Both the position numbers and the translations under genes were made by a program. From assembly GCF_000426925.1 (NCBI RefSeq), contig NZ_KE384664.1, positions 88,208-121,026 on the forward strand: 32,819 nucleotides of DNA, written 5' to 3'. The DNA comes from Dolichospermum circinale AWQC310F. GTDB lineage: Bacteria > Cyanobacteriota > Cyanobacteriia > Cyanobacteriales > Nostocaceae. Shown one piece after another: positions 24,859 to 32,810 of the stretch (the first letter of the stretch is position 1; each line of letters begins with the position of its first letter). The notes beneath the pieces are model-generated. The model saw only the letters and a program-made list of their open reading frames with translations. It searched no databases and was not told the DNA's origin.

Positions 24859-24951
24859 TAGACATCTGGTGAAAATGAATGTAGAGACGTTCTATAGAAC
24901 GTCTCTACAAGGGTTTCAAACCACGCACATTTAATTACCTCCAGATGTCTA
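24859..24951. repeat. MITE-like element with 11-bp terminal inverted repeats
   Basis: TAGACATCTGG (24859-24869) and CCAGATGTCTA (24941-24951) are perfect inverted repeats flanking a 28-bp perfect palindrome at 24881-24908 (GTAGAGACGTTC-TATA-GAACGTCTCTAC). No ORF lies inside. A second, imperfect palindrome of the same family is at 25624-25651, on the other side of recR. The element ends 31 bp before the recR start and could carry or alter its promoter. Confidence 0.7.
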
Positions 24952-24982
24952 TTGTAAAATAGAGAAAAAACCCGGAGGCAAA

Positions 24983-25582
24983 ATTACGGTTTACGCACGT
25001 CCCCTAGCTCGATTAATTGAACAACTGCAACGGCTCCCCGGAGTTGGTCCCAAAAGCGCCCAACGATTAGCTTTGCACATCTTAAAAAGACCAGAAGCAG
25101 AAGTAGAAGCTTTAGCTCAAGCACTTATTGACGCAAAAAAACAAGTGGGTTTGTGTCAAGTTTGTTTTCACCTGTCCGCAGACCCAGTATGTGAAATTTG
25201 TCGTCATCCTCAGCGAGATAATAGCACTATTTGTGTAGTCGCAGATTCTCGTGATCTGATTGCTTTAGAAAAAACCCGCGAATATAAAGGTAAATATCAT
25301 GTTTTAGGTGGCGTAATTTCCCCCATGGATGGTATTGGTCCAGAACAGTTAACTATTCAAGCTTTAGTGAGACGGGTAAGCGAACAAAAACCTCAAGAGG
25401 TGATTTTAGCCATTAGTCCCAGTATCGAAGGGGAAACGACAACATTATACATAGCTCAACTACTCAAACCCTTTACTAAAGTAACTCGTATTGCCTTTGG
25501 TTTACCCGTAGGTGGTGATTTAGAATATGCTGATGAATTAACCCTGGCCAGAGCATTAGAAGGGCGTAGAGAGTTAGATTAA
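24983..25582 (+). CDS. recR: Recombination protein RecR, apparent ATT start
   Basis: A 199-residue recombination mediator that loads RecA with RecO at gaps. The N-terminal helix-hairpin-helix [18 protein letters not shown] (residues 17-34) is coded, followed by the zinc finger Cys58, 61, 70 and 73, a Toprim domain ([13 protein letters not shown]) and [19 protein letters not shown]. The frame is open back to a stop at 24932 but contains no ATG, GTG or TTG before the TTG at 25073, which would delete the helix-hairpin-helix. ATT at 24983 gives the expected N-terminus (M)[13 protein letters not shown], and GGAGG (24974-24978) sits four bases before it. ATT starts are very rare. A MITE-like element lies just upstream. 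Confidence 0.92.
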   Translation: MTVYARPLARLIEQLQRLPGVGPKSAQRLALHILKRPEAEVEALAQALIDAKKQVGLCQVCFHLSADPVCEICRHPQRDNSTICVVADSRDLIALEKTREYKGKYHVLGGVISPMDGIGPEQLTIQALVRRVSEQKPQEVILAISPSIEGETTTLYIAQLLKPFTKVTRIAFGLPVGGDLEYADELTLARALEGRRELD

Positions 25583-25604
25583 AAGCTGCTATATTGCCTT
25601 TTTC

Positions 25605-25651
25605 TCTCTACAATTTAGAGAATGTAGAGACGTTTTCTATAACATCTCTAC
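25605..25651. repeat. Second copy of the GTAGAGACG palindrome
   Basis: GTAGAGACGTT-N6-AACATCTCTAC at 25624-25651 has one mismatch between its arms. A preceding TCTCTACA (25605-25612) can pair with TGTAGAGA (25623-25630), giving an alternative fold. It lies about 20-70 bp after the recR stop. The flanking ACAAGG is shared with the copy at 24881-24908. Confidence 0.65.
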
Positions 25652-25743
25652 AAGGTTTGTGCATAAGGTATAGTTAAATTTGGTCGAGGTCTAATCTTTA
25701 ATTACAACAGTTCCCGATATTATGAAGTACAGATATTAATAAT

Positions 25744-25774
25744 AAAACTCTTGTGGTGCGGGCATCTTGCCTGC
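25744..25774 (+). repeat. Third copy of the GGCATCTTGCC hairpin repeat
   Basis: GCGGGCA-TCT-TGCCTGC (25758-25774) with the flank AAAACTCTTGTGGT is nearly identical to the copy at 19274-19304; one stem pair is changed. It lies in the gap before the hisS stop. Confidence 0.75.
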
Positions 25775-25812
25775 ACAAAGTGTACCTCACTCAAGCTGAA
25801 CTTGCTGTATGT

Positions 25813-27207
25813 TTAATGATTAGTAATTCTCCGTTTAATTTCCTCTACCAAATCTGCCAAATTTACTTCTATTTGTTCACCACTTTGTAGATCTTTTAAT
25901 GATGATTTTCGCGCTGCTGCTTCCTCCGCACCAATAATTACACAAAACCTAATTCCTTGTTTATCTGCGGCTTGAAATTGTTTACCTAAAGGGCGTTTTT
26001 CAAAGTTAGTTACAACATTAATCCCCCCTTGACGTAATTGTTGTGATATTTGTAAATAAATAGGCATTAAATCCTCTTGCATATTCACTACCACTACCTG
26101 AGTTGGTGTCGCAGATAAAGTATTAAGAATACCCGCTTTTAACAAGCGACTAATTAACCGAGTTAAACCGATAGAAATACCCACACCAGGCATTTTTTCA
26201 CCGATAAAAATTCCTACCAATTCTTCATATCTCCCACCAGAACAAATACTCCCCAAAGCTTCATGGCCTAATAGAGTAGTTTCATAAACTGTGCCAGTAT
26301 AGTAATTTAAACCACGGGCAATAGACAAGTCAATACAAAAACGTTTATCAGCAACTCCTAAATTTCTCACCCCATTAATTACAGTTTCTAATTCCGTTAC
26401 CCCTAAATTAAATTCTGCTGCTTCGGGAATATTTTCGGCTAAATGTTTGAGTTTATCTAAAATATCATCAATACTGCCATCAATTTTAATAAAATCAATA
26501 ATTTTCTCCGTTTGTTCGGAAGAAATACCTTCTTTTTCTAACTCTTGTTTAACCTTAACCTCGCCAATTTTTTCCAAATTATCAATAATACTAATACAGG
26601 TTTTAATTTGCTGTTCTGCAATTCCTACAGACTGAAAAAAACCTGTGAGGATTTTGCGGTTATTAATGCGAATAACAAAATCACCAATATTAATTTTTTC
26701 AAAGATTTCTGTAATAATTGCCGGCATTTGGGCATCATAAAGTAAACTGAGTTTACCACGAGCAACCACATCAATATCACATTGCCGAAACTGCCGAAAA
26801 CGTCCATCTTTTGCCCGTTCACCGCGAAAAACCATATCCATTTGATAACGAGCAAACGGAAAAGTCAATTCATTCAAATGACGCGCAATATAAGCAGCAA
26901 AAGGAACAGTTTGATCAAATTTTAAAGCTCTAGCTTCTGAACCAGTTTCTCCCGATTTATCCTTTTCTGCTTGGCGATTTGGTGGTAAAATTGGTTCGAT
27001 ACCATAAATAATATTATCACCTTGATTACCTTTAGCTTGCAACACTTCTAACCGTTCCACTGCTGGGGTTTCAATGGGTGTAAAACCATAACTTTCAAAA
27101 ACCTTGCGAATAATATCTAGTAAATGTACTTCTAGTCGCTTTTCGCTGGGTAGAAATTCAGGAAAACCACTGGGAGTAGAGAAGTTGATTTTGTCATTTT
27201 TAGTCAT
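25813..27207 (-). CDS. hisS: Histidine--tRNA ligase
   Basis: A 464-residue class II synthetase that charges tRNA-His. It has the N-terminal GFPEFLPSEKRLEVHLLDII, motif 2 FRGERAKDGRFRQFRQCD, the histidine-specific RGLNYYTGTVYE, motif 3 region GVGISIGLTRLI, and a C-terminal anticodon-binding domain (TQVVVVNMQEDLMPIY to VEEIKRRI). Length suits cyanobacterial HisRS, which carries a longer insertion domain than the E. coli enzyme. Starts at ATG. The gene stands alone on the minus strand. Confidence 0.96.
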   Translation of the reverse strand: MTKNDKINFSTPSGFPEFLPSEKRLEVHLLDIIRKVFESYGFTPIETPAVERLEVLQAKGNQGDNIIYGIEPILPPNRQAEKDKSGETGSEARALKFDQTVPFAAYIARHLNELTFPFARYQMDMVFRGERAKDGRFRQFRQCDIDVVARGKLSLLYDAQMPAIITEIFEKINIGDFVIRINNRKILTGFFQSVGIAEQQIKTCISIIDNLEKIGEVKVKQELEKEGISSEQTEKIIDFIKIDGSIDDILDKLKHLAENIPEAAEFNLGVTELETVINGVRNLGVADKRFCIDLSIARGLNYYTGTVYETTLLGHEALGSICSGGRYEELVGIFIGEKMPGVGISIGLTRLISRLLKAGILNTLSATPTQVVVVNMQEDLMPIYLQISQQLRQGGINVVTNFEKRPLGKQFQAADKQGIRFCVIIGAEEAAARKSSLKDLQSGEQIEVNLADLVEEIKRRITNH

Positions 27208-27350
27208 GTTCTTACCTTACTAAATGGGAAATTAACTAGAGTATTAGTATTTTACCTTTTTTTTCACAGGAGAGGAAAGTTTGTAGTCAGGATTTATTGC
27301 TGATATTCTTTTTTTGAGGGATAAATGTTAAATCATCCTCAACTGCTTAA

Positions 27351-28775
27351 TCATTCAGATATATTATTAAACCACCAAGGATCTTTATTAGAGTTAGTTT
27401 TCCTCAAAAATGCTTTTTTTCGTAGGAAGCGATTTAAACCCATTGTACCAATCCGTGAACCTCCCAAACCAGAAAATTTAAAAGCATTTCTGTCTCCTTC
27501 ATTAATTAATGAACTTAAACCAGCATCATTAATACTAATAGTACCAGCTTCTATTTGATTGGCAACTTCTATTGCTAATTCTTCTGATTCTGCAAATACA
27601 GCAGCACTAAGTCCATAAATAGAATCATTGGCTAAATTTACTGCTTCTTCAAGATTAGCAAAACACATCACAGGCATAATTGGTCCGAATGTTTCTTCAG
27701 TCATTATTTGCATGGAATGGTTAACTTGAGTGATAACTGTGGGACGACACCACCAACCCCCACCCAGTTCTTCTACTTTACCACCACAGTGAATTAATGC
27801 CCCTTTTAAGATAGCATCTTGTAAATGATCATTAATAATGGCTGCTTGTTTTTCGGAAATAATTGGACCAATTTCACCGCTGTCAATAGTTGGATAGGCT
27901 AGTTTTAATTGATGGGCTTTAGTCACTAATTGATGATAAAATTCTTCAAATATAGATTCAGCAACATAAATTCTTTCAATGGCTGAACATGACTGTCCGG
28001 TATTAGTTACAGAAGCCCATAAAATTGCTGAGGTTGCTAAATCTAAATCCGCTGATTCTAAAACAATAGCTGGGTCTTTTCCTCCCAATTCTAAAAAAGC
28101 TGGAATAAAATTAATTGCGGCATTTTCAGCGACTAAACGCCCAGTTTCTACACTACCTGTAAAACAAATTAAATCTACATCTTCAATTAAAGCTGCTCCT
28201 GTTTGTGATCCTCCTTCCACAAAATTTAAAACCTCTCTTAATTGGGGTATATTGTTTACGGTAGTCATTAAAGGAGCGACAAAACGAGGAGTTATTTCAC
28301 TAGGTTTAACTATAACAGCACAACCAGCTAATAAGGCAGGAATTGTATCAATGGTAGACAAAGATAAGGGAAAGTTCCAAGGACTAATTACGCCAACAAG
28401 AGGATAAGGAACAGCAGTTTGTTGTAAAGAAATAAAAGGAATAGATGTATTTTTAGCTGTGCTTTGTAGTAATTGCGGAGCTAAATTACACCATTTATCA
28501 ATATTAGCAATAAATGAATCTATTTCCATGATTGATGTTGATAATCTACCCGTATCACTAACTAAAGCTTCTGTTAATTGAGTCCGTTCTGATAATATAG
28601 CTTGTTTCCATTGTTTTAAGGCCACAATTCTTTCCTCGACTGCTAATTTTTGCCAGATAATTTGTCCCCTTCGCAGCCTGTGACACTGCTGGGAAAGTAA
28701 TTTTGGTGGTGGAGGAACAATGACATAATCAAATTTACCTGTGCGGGGGTTGCGAACTTCTATGGGTTTACTCAT
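27351..28775 (-). CDS. NAD(P)-dependent aldehyde dehydrogenase
   Basis: A 474-residue ALDH-superfamily enzyme that oxidises aldehydes to acids. Evidence includes PLVGVISPWNFPLSLS (cofactor fold), AVIVKPSEITP, the catalytic glutamate in LELGGKDPAIV, the catalytic cysteine in NTGQSCSAIERIYV, and EETFGPIMPVM. The C-terminal KFSGLGGSRIGTMGLNRFLRKKAFL is typical of class-3-like members. Substrate is not evident. It diverges from an isocitrate-lyase/PEP-mutase-family gene with about 150 bp between the starts, so the two may share a control region. Confidence 0.92.
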   Translation of the reverse strand: MSKPIEVRNPRTGKFDYVIVPPPPKLLSQQCHRLRRGQIIWQKLAVEERIVALKQWKQAILSERTQLTEALVSDTGRLSTSIMEIDSFIANIDKWCNLAPQLLQSTAKNTSIPFISLQQTAVPYPLVGVISPWNFPLSLSTIDTIPALLAGCAVIVKPSEITPRFVAPLMTTVNNIPQLREVLNFVEGGSQTGAALIEDVDLICFTGSVETGRLVAENAAINFIPAFLELGGKDPAIVLESADLDLATSAILWASVTNTGQSCSAIERIYVAESIFEEFYHQLVTKAHQLKLAYPTIDSGEIGPIISEKQAAIINDHLQDAILKGALIHCGGKVEELGGGWWCRPTVITQVNHSMQIMTEETFGPIMPVMCFANLEEAVNLANDSIYGLSAAVFAESEELAIEVANQIEAGTISINDAGLSSLINEGDRNAFKFSGLGGSRIGTMGLNRFLRKKAFLRKTNSNKDPWWFNNISE

Positions 28776-28928
28776 TTGTGATTAATTTAAATGTGAATTT
28801 AAAAATATTTAATTTGATTTCGCGTCAAGGAGCAAAGGAGCAAAGACGCAAAAAAGAAATACAATCAATATTGTAGGTTTCCTAAAACGTTTTTACAGTA
28901 TTTATTGTATTCTGAAAATAGTCCATTT

Positions 28929-29804
28929 ATGGTTACTTGTATGTTGGCTGCTCAAAAACTGCGGGAATTACTCGCACGTCCTGAAATTATCGTTATTCCT
29001 GGTGTTTATGACTGTTTGAGTGCAAAATTGGTAGAAAAAGCGGGTTTTGATGTCGCTGCTACTAGCGGTTTCGGTATTGCTGCTTCTACCTTGGGTTTAC
29101 CTGACTATGGTTTTCTCACTGCTACGGAAAATTTTTACAGTATCGGCCGGATAGCTAGGTCAATTAATATACCTTTAATTGCTGATTGTGATACGGGTTA
29201 TGGTAATGCTTTAAATGTCATGCGAACCGTCAAAGATGCGGTTCAATTGGGTTTAGCAGGGATAATTTTAGAGGACCAGGAATGGCCGAAGAAATGCGGT
29301 CATTTTACAGGTAAAAGAGTGATTTATGCGACTGAACACGCGGGAAAAATCCGGGCTGCGGTAGAAGCGCGAGGTGATAGTAGTTTGGTAATTATAGCTC
29401 GAACTGATGCCCGCGGTCCTTTGGGTTTAGCAGAAGCTATTCATCGTGGTCAATTATATATTAATGCTGGTGCAGATGTGTTGTTTGTGGAAGCTCCCCA
29501 ATCTGTGCTAGAGTTGCAAACTATAGCCGCTGCTTTTCCTCATGTACCATTAGTTGCAAATATTGTTGAAGGTGGTAAAACTCCGCCAATTTCTCCTCAA
29601 GAATTGCAAAATTTGGGGTTTAAAATTGTCTTTTTTCCCCTGACTGCACTTATGGCTGTCACTGAAGTCATGAATGTGTGTTTCCGTCATTTGAAAGCAC
29701 AGGGAAATACTGATAATTTACCCGGTTTGATGAATTTCCAAGATTTTCAAGAACTTATGAATGTTCCTGAATATTTAGCTGTAGAACAGGAATATCAGCC
29801 ATGA
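28929..29804 (+). CDS. Isocitrate lyase / PEP mutase family enzyme
   Basis: A 291-residue TIM-barrel enzyme. Key blocks are VIPGVYDCLSAKLVEKAGFD, the metal-site IADCDTGYGN, EDQEWPKKCGHFTGK with the family's catalytic-loop KKCGH, IIARTDARG, and VLFVEAPQS. Such enzymes cleave or make C-C or P-C bonds in 2-oxo or hydroxy acids, for example methylisocitrate lyase, oxaloacetate decarboxylase or carboxy-PEP mutase; the exact reaction cannot be chosen. The start is uncertain: a TTG at 28905, ATG 28929 (used) and ATG 28941 are in frame, and none has a good ribosome-binding site. Divergent from the aldehyde dehydrogenase. Confidence 0.88.
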   Translation: MVTCMLAAQKLRELLARPEIIVIPGVYDCLSAKLVEKAGFDVAATSGFGIAASTLGLPDYGFLTATENFYSIGRIARSINIPLIADCDTGYGNALNVMRTVKDAVQLGLAGIILEDQEWPKKCGHFTGKRVIYATEHAGKIRAAVEARGDSSLVIIARTDARGPLGLAEAIHRGQLYINAGADVLFVEAPQSVLELQTIAAAFPHVPLVANIVEGGKTPPISPQELQNLGFKIVFFPLTALMAVTEVMNVCFRHLKAQGNTDNLPGLMNFQDFQELMNVPEYLAVEQEYQP

Positions 29805-29872
29805 CTGAATATTAGTAACCTTGACTACTTTTAGTATTTTGTCAAGTGTTCTTAATAAACGGCAAAATATAT

Positions 29873-29920
29873 TATAATATTGTTACATATTTGTTAAGAA
29901 AGGTTACACGACTCTTAACA
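29873..29920 (+). promoter_or_regulatory. NDH-2 upstream region: -10 box and inverted repeat
   Basis: TATAAT at 29873-29878 is a consensus -10 box without a good -35. Downstream, TGTTAAGA (29892-29899) and TCTTAACA (29913-29920) form a perfect eight-base inverted repeat with a 13-base spacer, ending just before the AAAGGAAA ribosome-binding site. It may be an operator or a leader hairpin. Confidence 0.45.
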
Positions 29921-29936
29921 AAAGGAAATATTGTTT

Positions 29937-31298
29937 ATGGTTGTTCCACGCGAAAATAATGCACCACATGAGGTTGTTATCATTGGTGGTGGGTTTGGTG
30001 GATTGTATGCGGCAAAGGCCTTGGCTAATACCAATGTAAATGTGACTCTGATTGATAAACGTAATTTTCACTTATTTCAGCCGCTTTTATATCAAGTTGC
30101 CACAGGTACATTATCACCTGCTGATATTTCCGCACCATTACGATCTGTATTCAGCAAAAGCAAGAATACAAAAGTGTTTTTGGGAGAAGTAAGTGATATT
30201 GACCCCAAAAAACAACAAGTTATTTTAGGCGATGAAATCATACCTTATGATACATTAATTGTCGCCACAGGTGCTAACCATTCTTATTTTGGTAAAGATC
30301 ACTGGAAAGAATTTGCTCCTGGTTTGAAAACTGTGGAAGATGCAATAGAAATGCGGCGGCGGATATTTTCAGCATTTGAAGCAGCAGAAAAAGAAACTGA
30401 TGTCAAACAACGCCAGGCTTTCTTGACTTTTGTGATTGTAGGCGGAGGTCCAACTGGTGTAGAATTAGCAGGTGCGATCTCCGAATTGGCATACAAAACT
30501 CTTAAAGAAGATTTCCGCAACATTGACACATCAGAAACGAGAATTTTACTATTACAAGGAGGCGATCGCATTCTCCCACATATTGCCCCAGTATTATCCA
30601 AAGTAGCAGCAGAATCTTTGCAAAAGTTGGGCGTAATTATTCACACTAACACCAGAGTAACAAATATTGAAAATAATATTGTTACTTTTAAACAAGGCGA
30701 TGAAATCACAGAAATTCCCTCAAAAACTATATTATGGGCTGCGGGTGTTCAAGGTTCAGCTATGGGGAAAGTTCTGGCACAAAAAACAGGTGTAGAGTGC
30801 GATTTCTCTGGCAGAGTAATTGTAGAACCAAACTTAACCATTAAGGATTATAAAAACATTTTCGTAATTGGAGATCTAGCAAATTTCTCCCATCAAACGG
30901 GTAAACCTTTACCAGGTGTTGCACCCGTAGCCAAACAACAAGGAGAGTATGTAGGTGGACTAATTCAACTACGGCTTCAAGGTCATACTTTGCCAGAATT
31001 TCATTACACTGACGTGGGTAGTTTGGCAATGATTGGGCAAAATTTAGCCGTAGTAGATTTAGGTTTTGTTAAACTTACAGGTTTCCTAGCTTGGGTATTT
31101 TGGTTAATAATTCATATCTACTTCTTAATCGAGTTTGACACTAAAATAGTAGTCGTAATTCAATGGGCGTGGAATTATATTACTCGTAATCGTCGCTCTC
31201 GATTAATTACAGGTAAAGAAGCCTTTTTGGAATCACAACCTGTTAACAATAATAGTCCTTACCAAGCTACAGAAAATAAGCAACCAGTCAAACTCTAG
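29937..31298 (+). CDS. Type II NADH dehydrogenase (NDH-2)
   Basis: A 453-residue single-subunit NAD(P)H:quinone oxidoreductase. Two Rossmann motifs are present, VVIIGGGFGGLYAAKAL at the N-terminus for FAD and FVIVGGGPTGVELAGAI near residue 168 for NAD(P)H. Also seen are FHLFQPLLYQVATG, IFVIGDLANF and the quinone-site region PGVAPVAKQQGEYVG. A C-terminal hydrophobic stretch (FLAWVFWLIIHIYFLIEF) anchors it to the membrane. It passes electrons from NAD(P)H to plastoquinone without pumping protons, and in cyanobacteria NDH-2s are thought to act partly as redox sensors. ATG 29937 follows AAAGGAAA; a TTG six bases earlier is less likely. Which ndb paralogue this is cannot be decided. Confidence 0.93.
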   Translation: MVVPRENNAPHEVVIIGGGFGGLYAAKALANTNVNVTLIDKRNFHLFQPLLYQVATGTLSPADISAPLRSVFSKSKNTKVFLGEVSDIDPKKQQVILGDEIIPYDTLIVATGANHSYFGKDHWKEFAPGLKTVEDAIEMRRRIFSAFEAAEKETDVKQRQAFLTFVIVGGGPTGVELAGAISELAYKTLKEDFRNIDTSETRILLLQGGDRILPHIAPVLSKVAAESLQKLGVIIHTNTRVTNIENNIVTFKQGDEITEIPSKTILWAAGVQGSAMGKVLAQKTGVECDFSGRVIVEPNLTIKDYKNIFVIGDLANFSHQTGKPLPGVAPVAKQQGEYVGGLIQLRLQGHTLPEFHYTDVGSLAMIGQNLAVVDLGFVKLTGFLAWVFWLIIHIYFLIEFDTKIVVVIQWAWNYITRNRRSRLITGKEAFLESQPVNNNSPYQATENKQPVKL

Positions 31299-31370
31299 GA
31301 TTTTTGTTTTTTAGCTGGTAAGCTGTTAAGCGCCTAAATTGTATAATCCTCAAATGGTTAAGTTTTCTCG

Positions 31371-31412
31371 GGTGGGCATACTTCGACAATCTCAGTACAA
31401 GTTTTGCCCACC
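31371..31412. repeat. Inverted repeat GGTGGGCA / TGCCCACC
   Basis: Perfect eight-base arms at 31371-31378 and 31405-31412 are separated by 26 bases. The unit lies between NDH-2 and the vapC remnant, with no coding frame, and resembles other intergenic repeats of this genome type. Confidence 0.55.
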
Positions 31413-31485
31413 AGACTTATACAAAATTTGACACAGCGTAAATCAATTAAGAAAAATGATGGTGAGAATAGTATATAGTGGCATA

Positions 31486-31734
31486 GTGGCAAAATTATAT
31501 ATTTTAGATACAGATCATGTATCACTTTTGCAAAATGGCAATCCAATCTTAACACAGCGTATAAGCCAAAAGAAACCGGAAAATTTAGCCGTAACTGTGA
31601 TTACATTAGAGGAGAAAATAAAAGGATGGCTAAACCAAATCAATAGAAGCAACAATGAACCTTTTAAACTTGACAGCAAATTGTTATGGGGTTATAAAGG
31701 GTTGAGCTTTGCCAAACCCAACAAAATCTCATAA
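31486..31734 (+). pseudogene. Truncated VapC-type PIN-domain toxin
   Basis: From a GTG at 31486 the frame reads (V)AKLYILDTDHVSLLQNGNP, then RISQKKPENLAVTVITLEEKIKGWLNQINRS. This is the N-terminal half of a VapC ribonuclease: the first catalytic Asp (ILDTDH) and the conserved Glu (TLEE) are present. Normal VapC proteins are about 130-140 residues and have two more acidic residues near the C-terminus; here the match stops after about 60 residues and the rest of the frame runs into a dispersed repeat. No VapB antitoxin is seen upstream. Almost certainly non-functional. Confidence 0.7.
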
Positions 31735-31770
31735 ATCTCGAAAATGTTGGGTTTCATTCTTCAACCCAAC
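31714..31770. repeat. Three-armed AACCCAAC / GTTGGGTT repeat
   Basis: AAACCCAACA (31714-31723) can pair with TGTTGGGTTT (31745-31754), while GTTGGGTT (31746-31753) can instead pair with AACCCAAC (31763-31770) over a nine-base loop. The two folds exclude each other. This is a common intergenic repeat type in cyanobacteria. Confidence 0.6.
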
Positions 31771-31779
31771 CTACAATTT

Positions 31780-31935
31780 CTAAATCTGCTTTTCAAAACA
31801 ACACAAAAGCAAAGTTTGATCATCATCAGTGCGAGAATTTAATCGCTCAGAATTGAGGAAATTAATTACATATTTTTCATCTTCTTCTGGATTATCTGTT
31901 TCTCGCAAATATTCCTCTATTATCTGCTTTTTCAT
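31780..31935 (-). CDS. Small acidic hypothetical protein (51 residues)
   Basis: An ATG-to-TAG frame coding a 51-residue peptide starting MKKQIIEEYLRETDNPEED and ending LLLCCFEKQI. It is rich in Glu and Asp and predicted helical. I do not recognise it, no clear ribosome-binding site is seen, and it lies among repeats and decayed genes, so it may be a fragment or chance frame. Confidence 0.25.
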   Translation of the reverse strand: MKKQIIEEYLRETDNPEEDEKYVINFLNSERLNSRTDDDQTLLLCCFEKQI

Positions 31936-31948
31936 TGAACGCCCTAAT

Positions 31949-31971
31949 GTAGGTTGGCGTTAAAAATTGTC
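31949..31971 (+). repeat. Dispersed repeat, copy 2 (GTAGGTTGGCGTTAAAAATT core)
   Basis: Matches 9971-9993 at 22 of 23 positions on the same strand. This copy is in gene-poor DNA between the vapC remnant and the IS607-type element. Confidence 0.6.
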
Positions 31972-32208
31972 CTTACAGCAAGGCAAAAGGCAAGGGTAAA
32001 GAGGCCAGAGGTTTTCAGCAATTTTACATTTATTTACACAGGTTGGTTTTTTGATGTCAACTGACTTACTGCATTTAATCTTTATAATTATAGCGTGGGT
32101 AAGACTCTTACCGAGCTTGCCTAAGTATGCCAGTACCACAAGATTTAGCCATACTCTCTAATCTCGAAATAACGTAGTATACTGGGGTTAATCGTATTTA
32201 ACCGAAAG

Positions 32209-32810
32209 ATGAAATACCTAACCCCAGAACAAGTTTACAAACAATTTGGCTACCACCCTAAGACGACGGCAGAATGGGCTGACTTAGGGAAAATAGGATG
32301 TATTTCCCTGGAGGACACCGGAGATATCCAGAGTCAGCCTTTATCAAAACAGTTCCAACGGATAAAGAGCGGGTTCTTTACGCCCGTGTCAGCACAAAAA
32401 CCCAGTTGTTAGACCTTGACACACAAATAGAATTTTTAGGCAAAACTTACCCAGGATGTCGAGTCGTCAAGGATGTTGCTAGTGGCATGAACTGGAAGCG
32501 GAAAAACTTTCTTAAATTAATGACTCAAGTTGCGGAAAATCAAATCTCTGAAATTGTGGTGGGACACAAGGACAGGTTATGCAGATTTGGTTTTGAGTTC
32601 GTTGAGTGGTTTTGCCACCTTCACGGCTGCAAAATTGTTGTGGTGAACAATGCCAAGCTATCACCGCAGGAAGAGTTAATGCAGGATTTTATTATCATGC
32701 ACTGCTTTTCCTCCAAACTTTACTTTCTTCGGGCTTACAAGAAAAAAATAGCCGAAGAGCAAAATATTCATGAAACAAATAGTAGCGAATACGAGTCAAT
32801 AGGAATATAA
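32209..32810 (+). pseudogene. IS607-family serine transposase (TnpA), frameshifted
   Basis: The N-terminal MerR-like helix-turn-helix (MKYLTPEQVYKQFGYHPKT, then EWADLGKIG) is in the frame starting at 32209. The continuation PGGHRRYPESAF, the serine-recombinase block VLYARVSTKTQ with the nucleophilic Ser, and IVVGHKDRLCRFGFEFVEWF are in another frame, open from 32298 to the stop ending at 32810. The switch must occur around 32290-32305, just before PGGHRRY. No classical -1 slippery heptamer is in the right phase, so a one-base indel is more likely than programmed frameshifting. The joined product would be about 200 residues, normal for IS607 TnpA. Confidence 0.75.

Noticed and set aside
25073-25582. 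RecR as a 169-residue protein starting at TTG 25073
   Set aside because: It would lose the helix-hairpin-helix that is clearly encoded upstream in the same frame; TTG here is the internal Leu of LALHIL.
27979-28407. A 142-codon plus-strand frame within the aldehyde dehydrogenase
   Set aside because: Antisense to an enzyme with intact catalytic Cys and Glu motifs.
32061-32177. Promoter-like CTGACT-N16-TATAAT followed by a 16-codon frame at 32127 (MPVPQDLAILSNLEIT)
   Set aside because: The -35 is poor and the frame is too short to judge; it could be a gene start cut by the IS607 element, but nothing confirms this.
32287-32293. GGGAAAA as a programmed -1 slippery site in the IS607 transposase
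   Set aside because: The heptamer is not in the X-XXY-YYZ phase relative to the first frame, and programmed frameshifting is not known for IS607.
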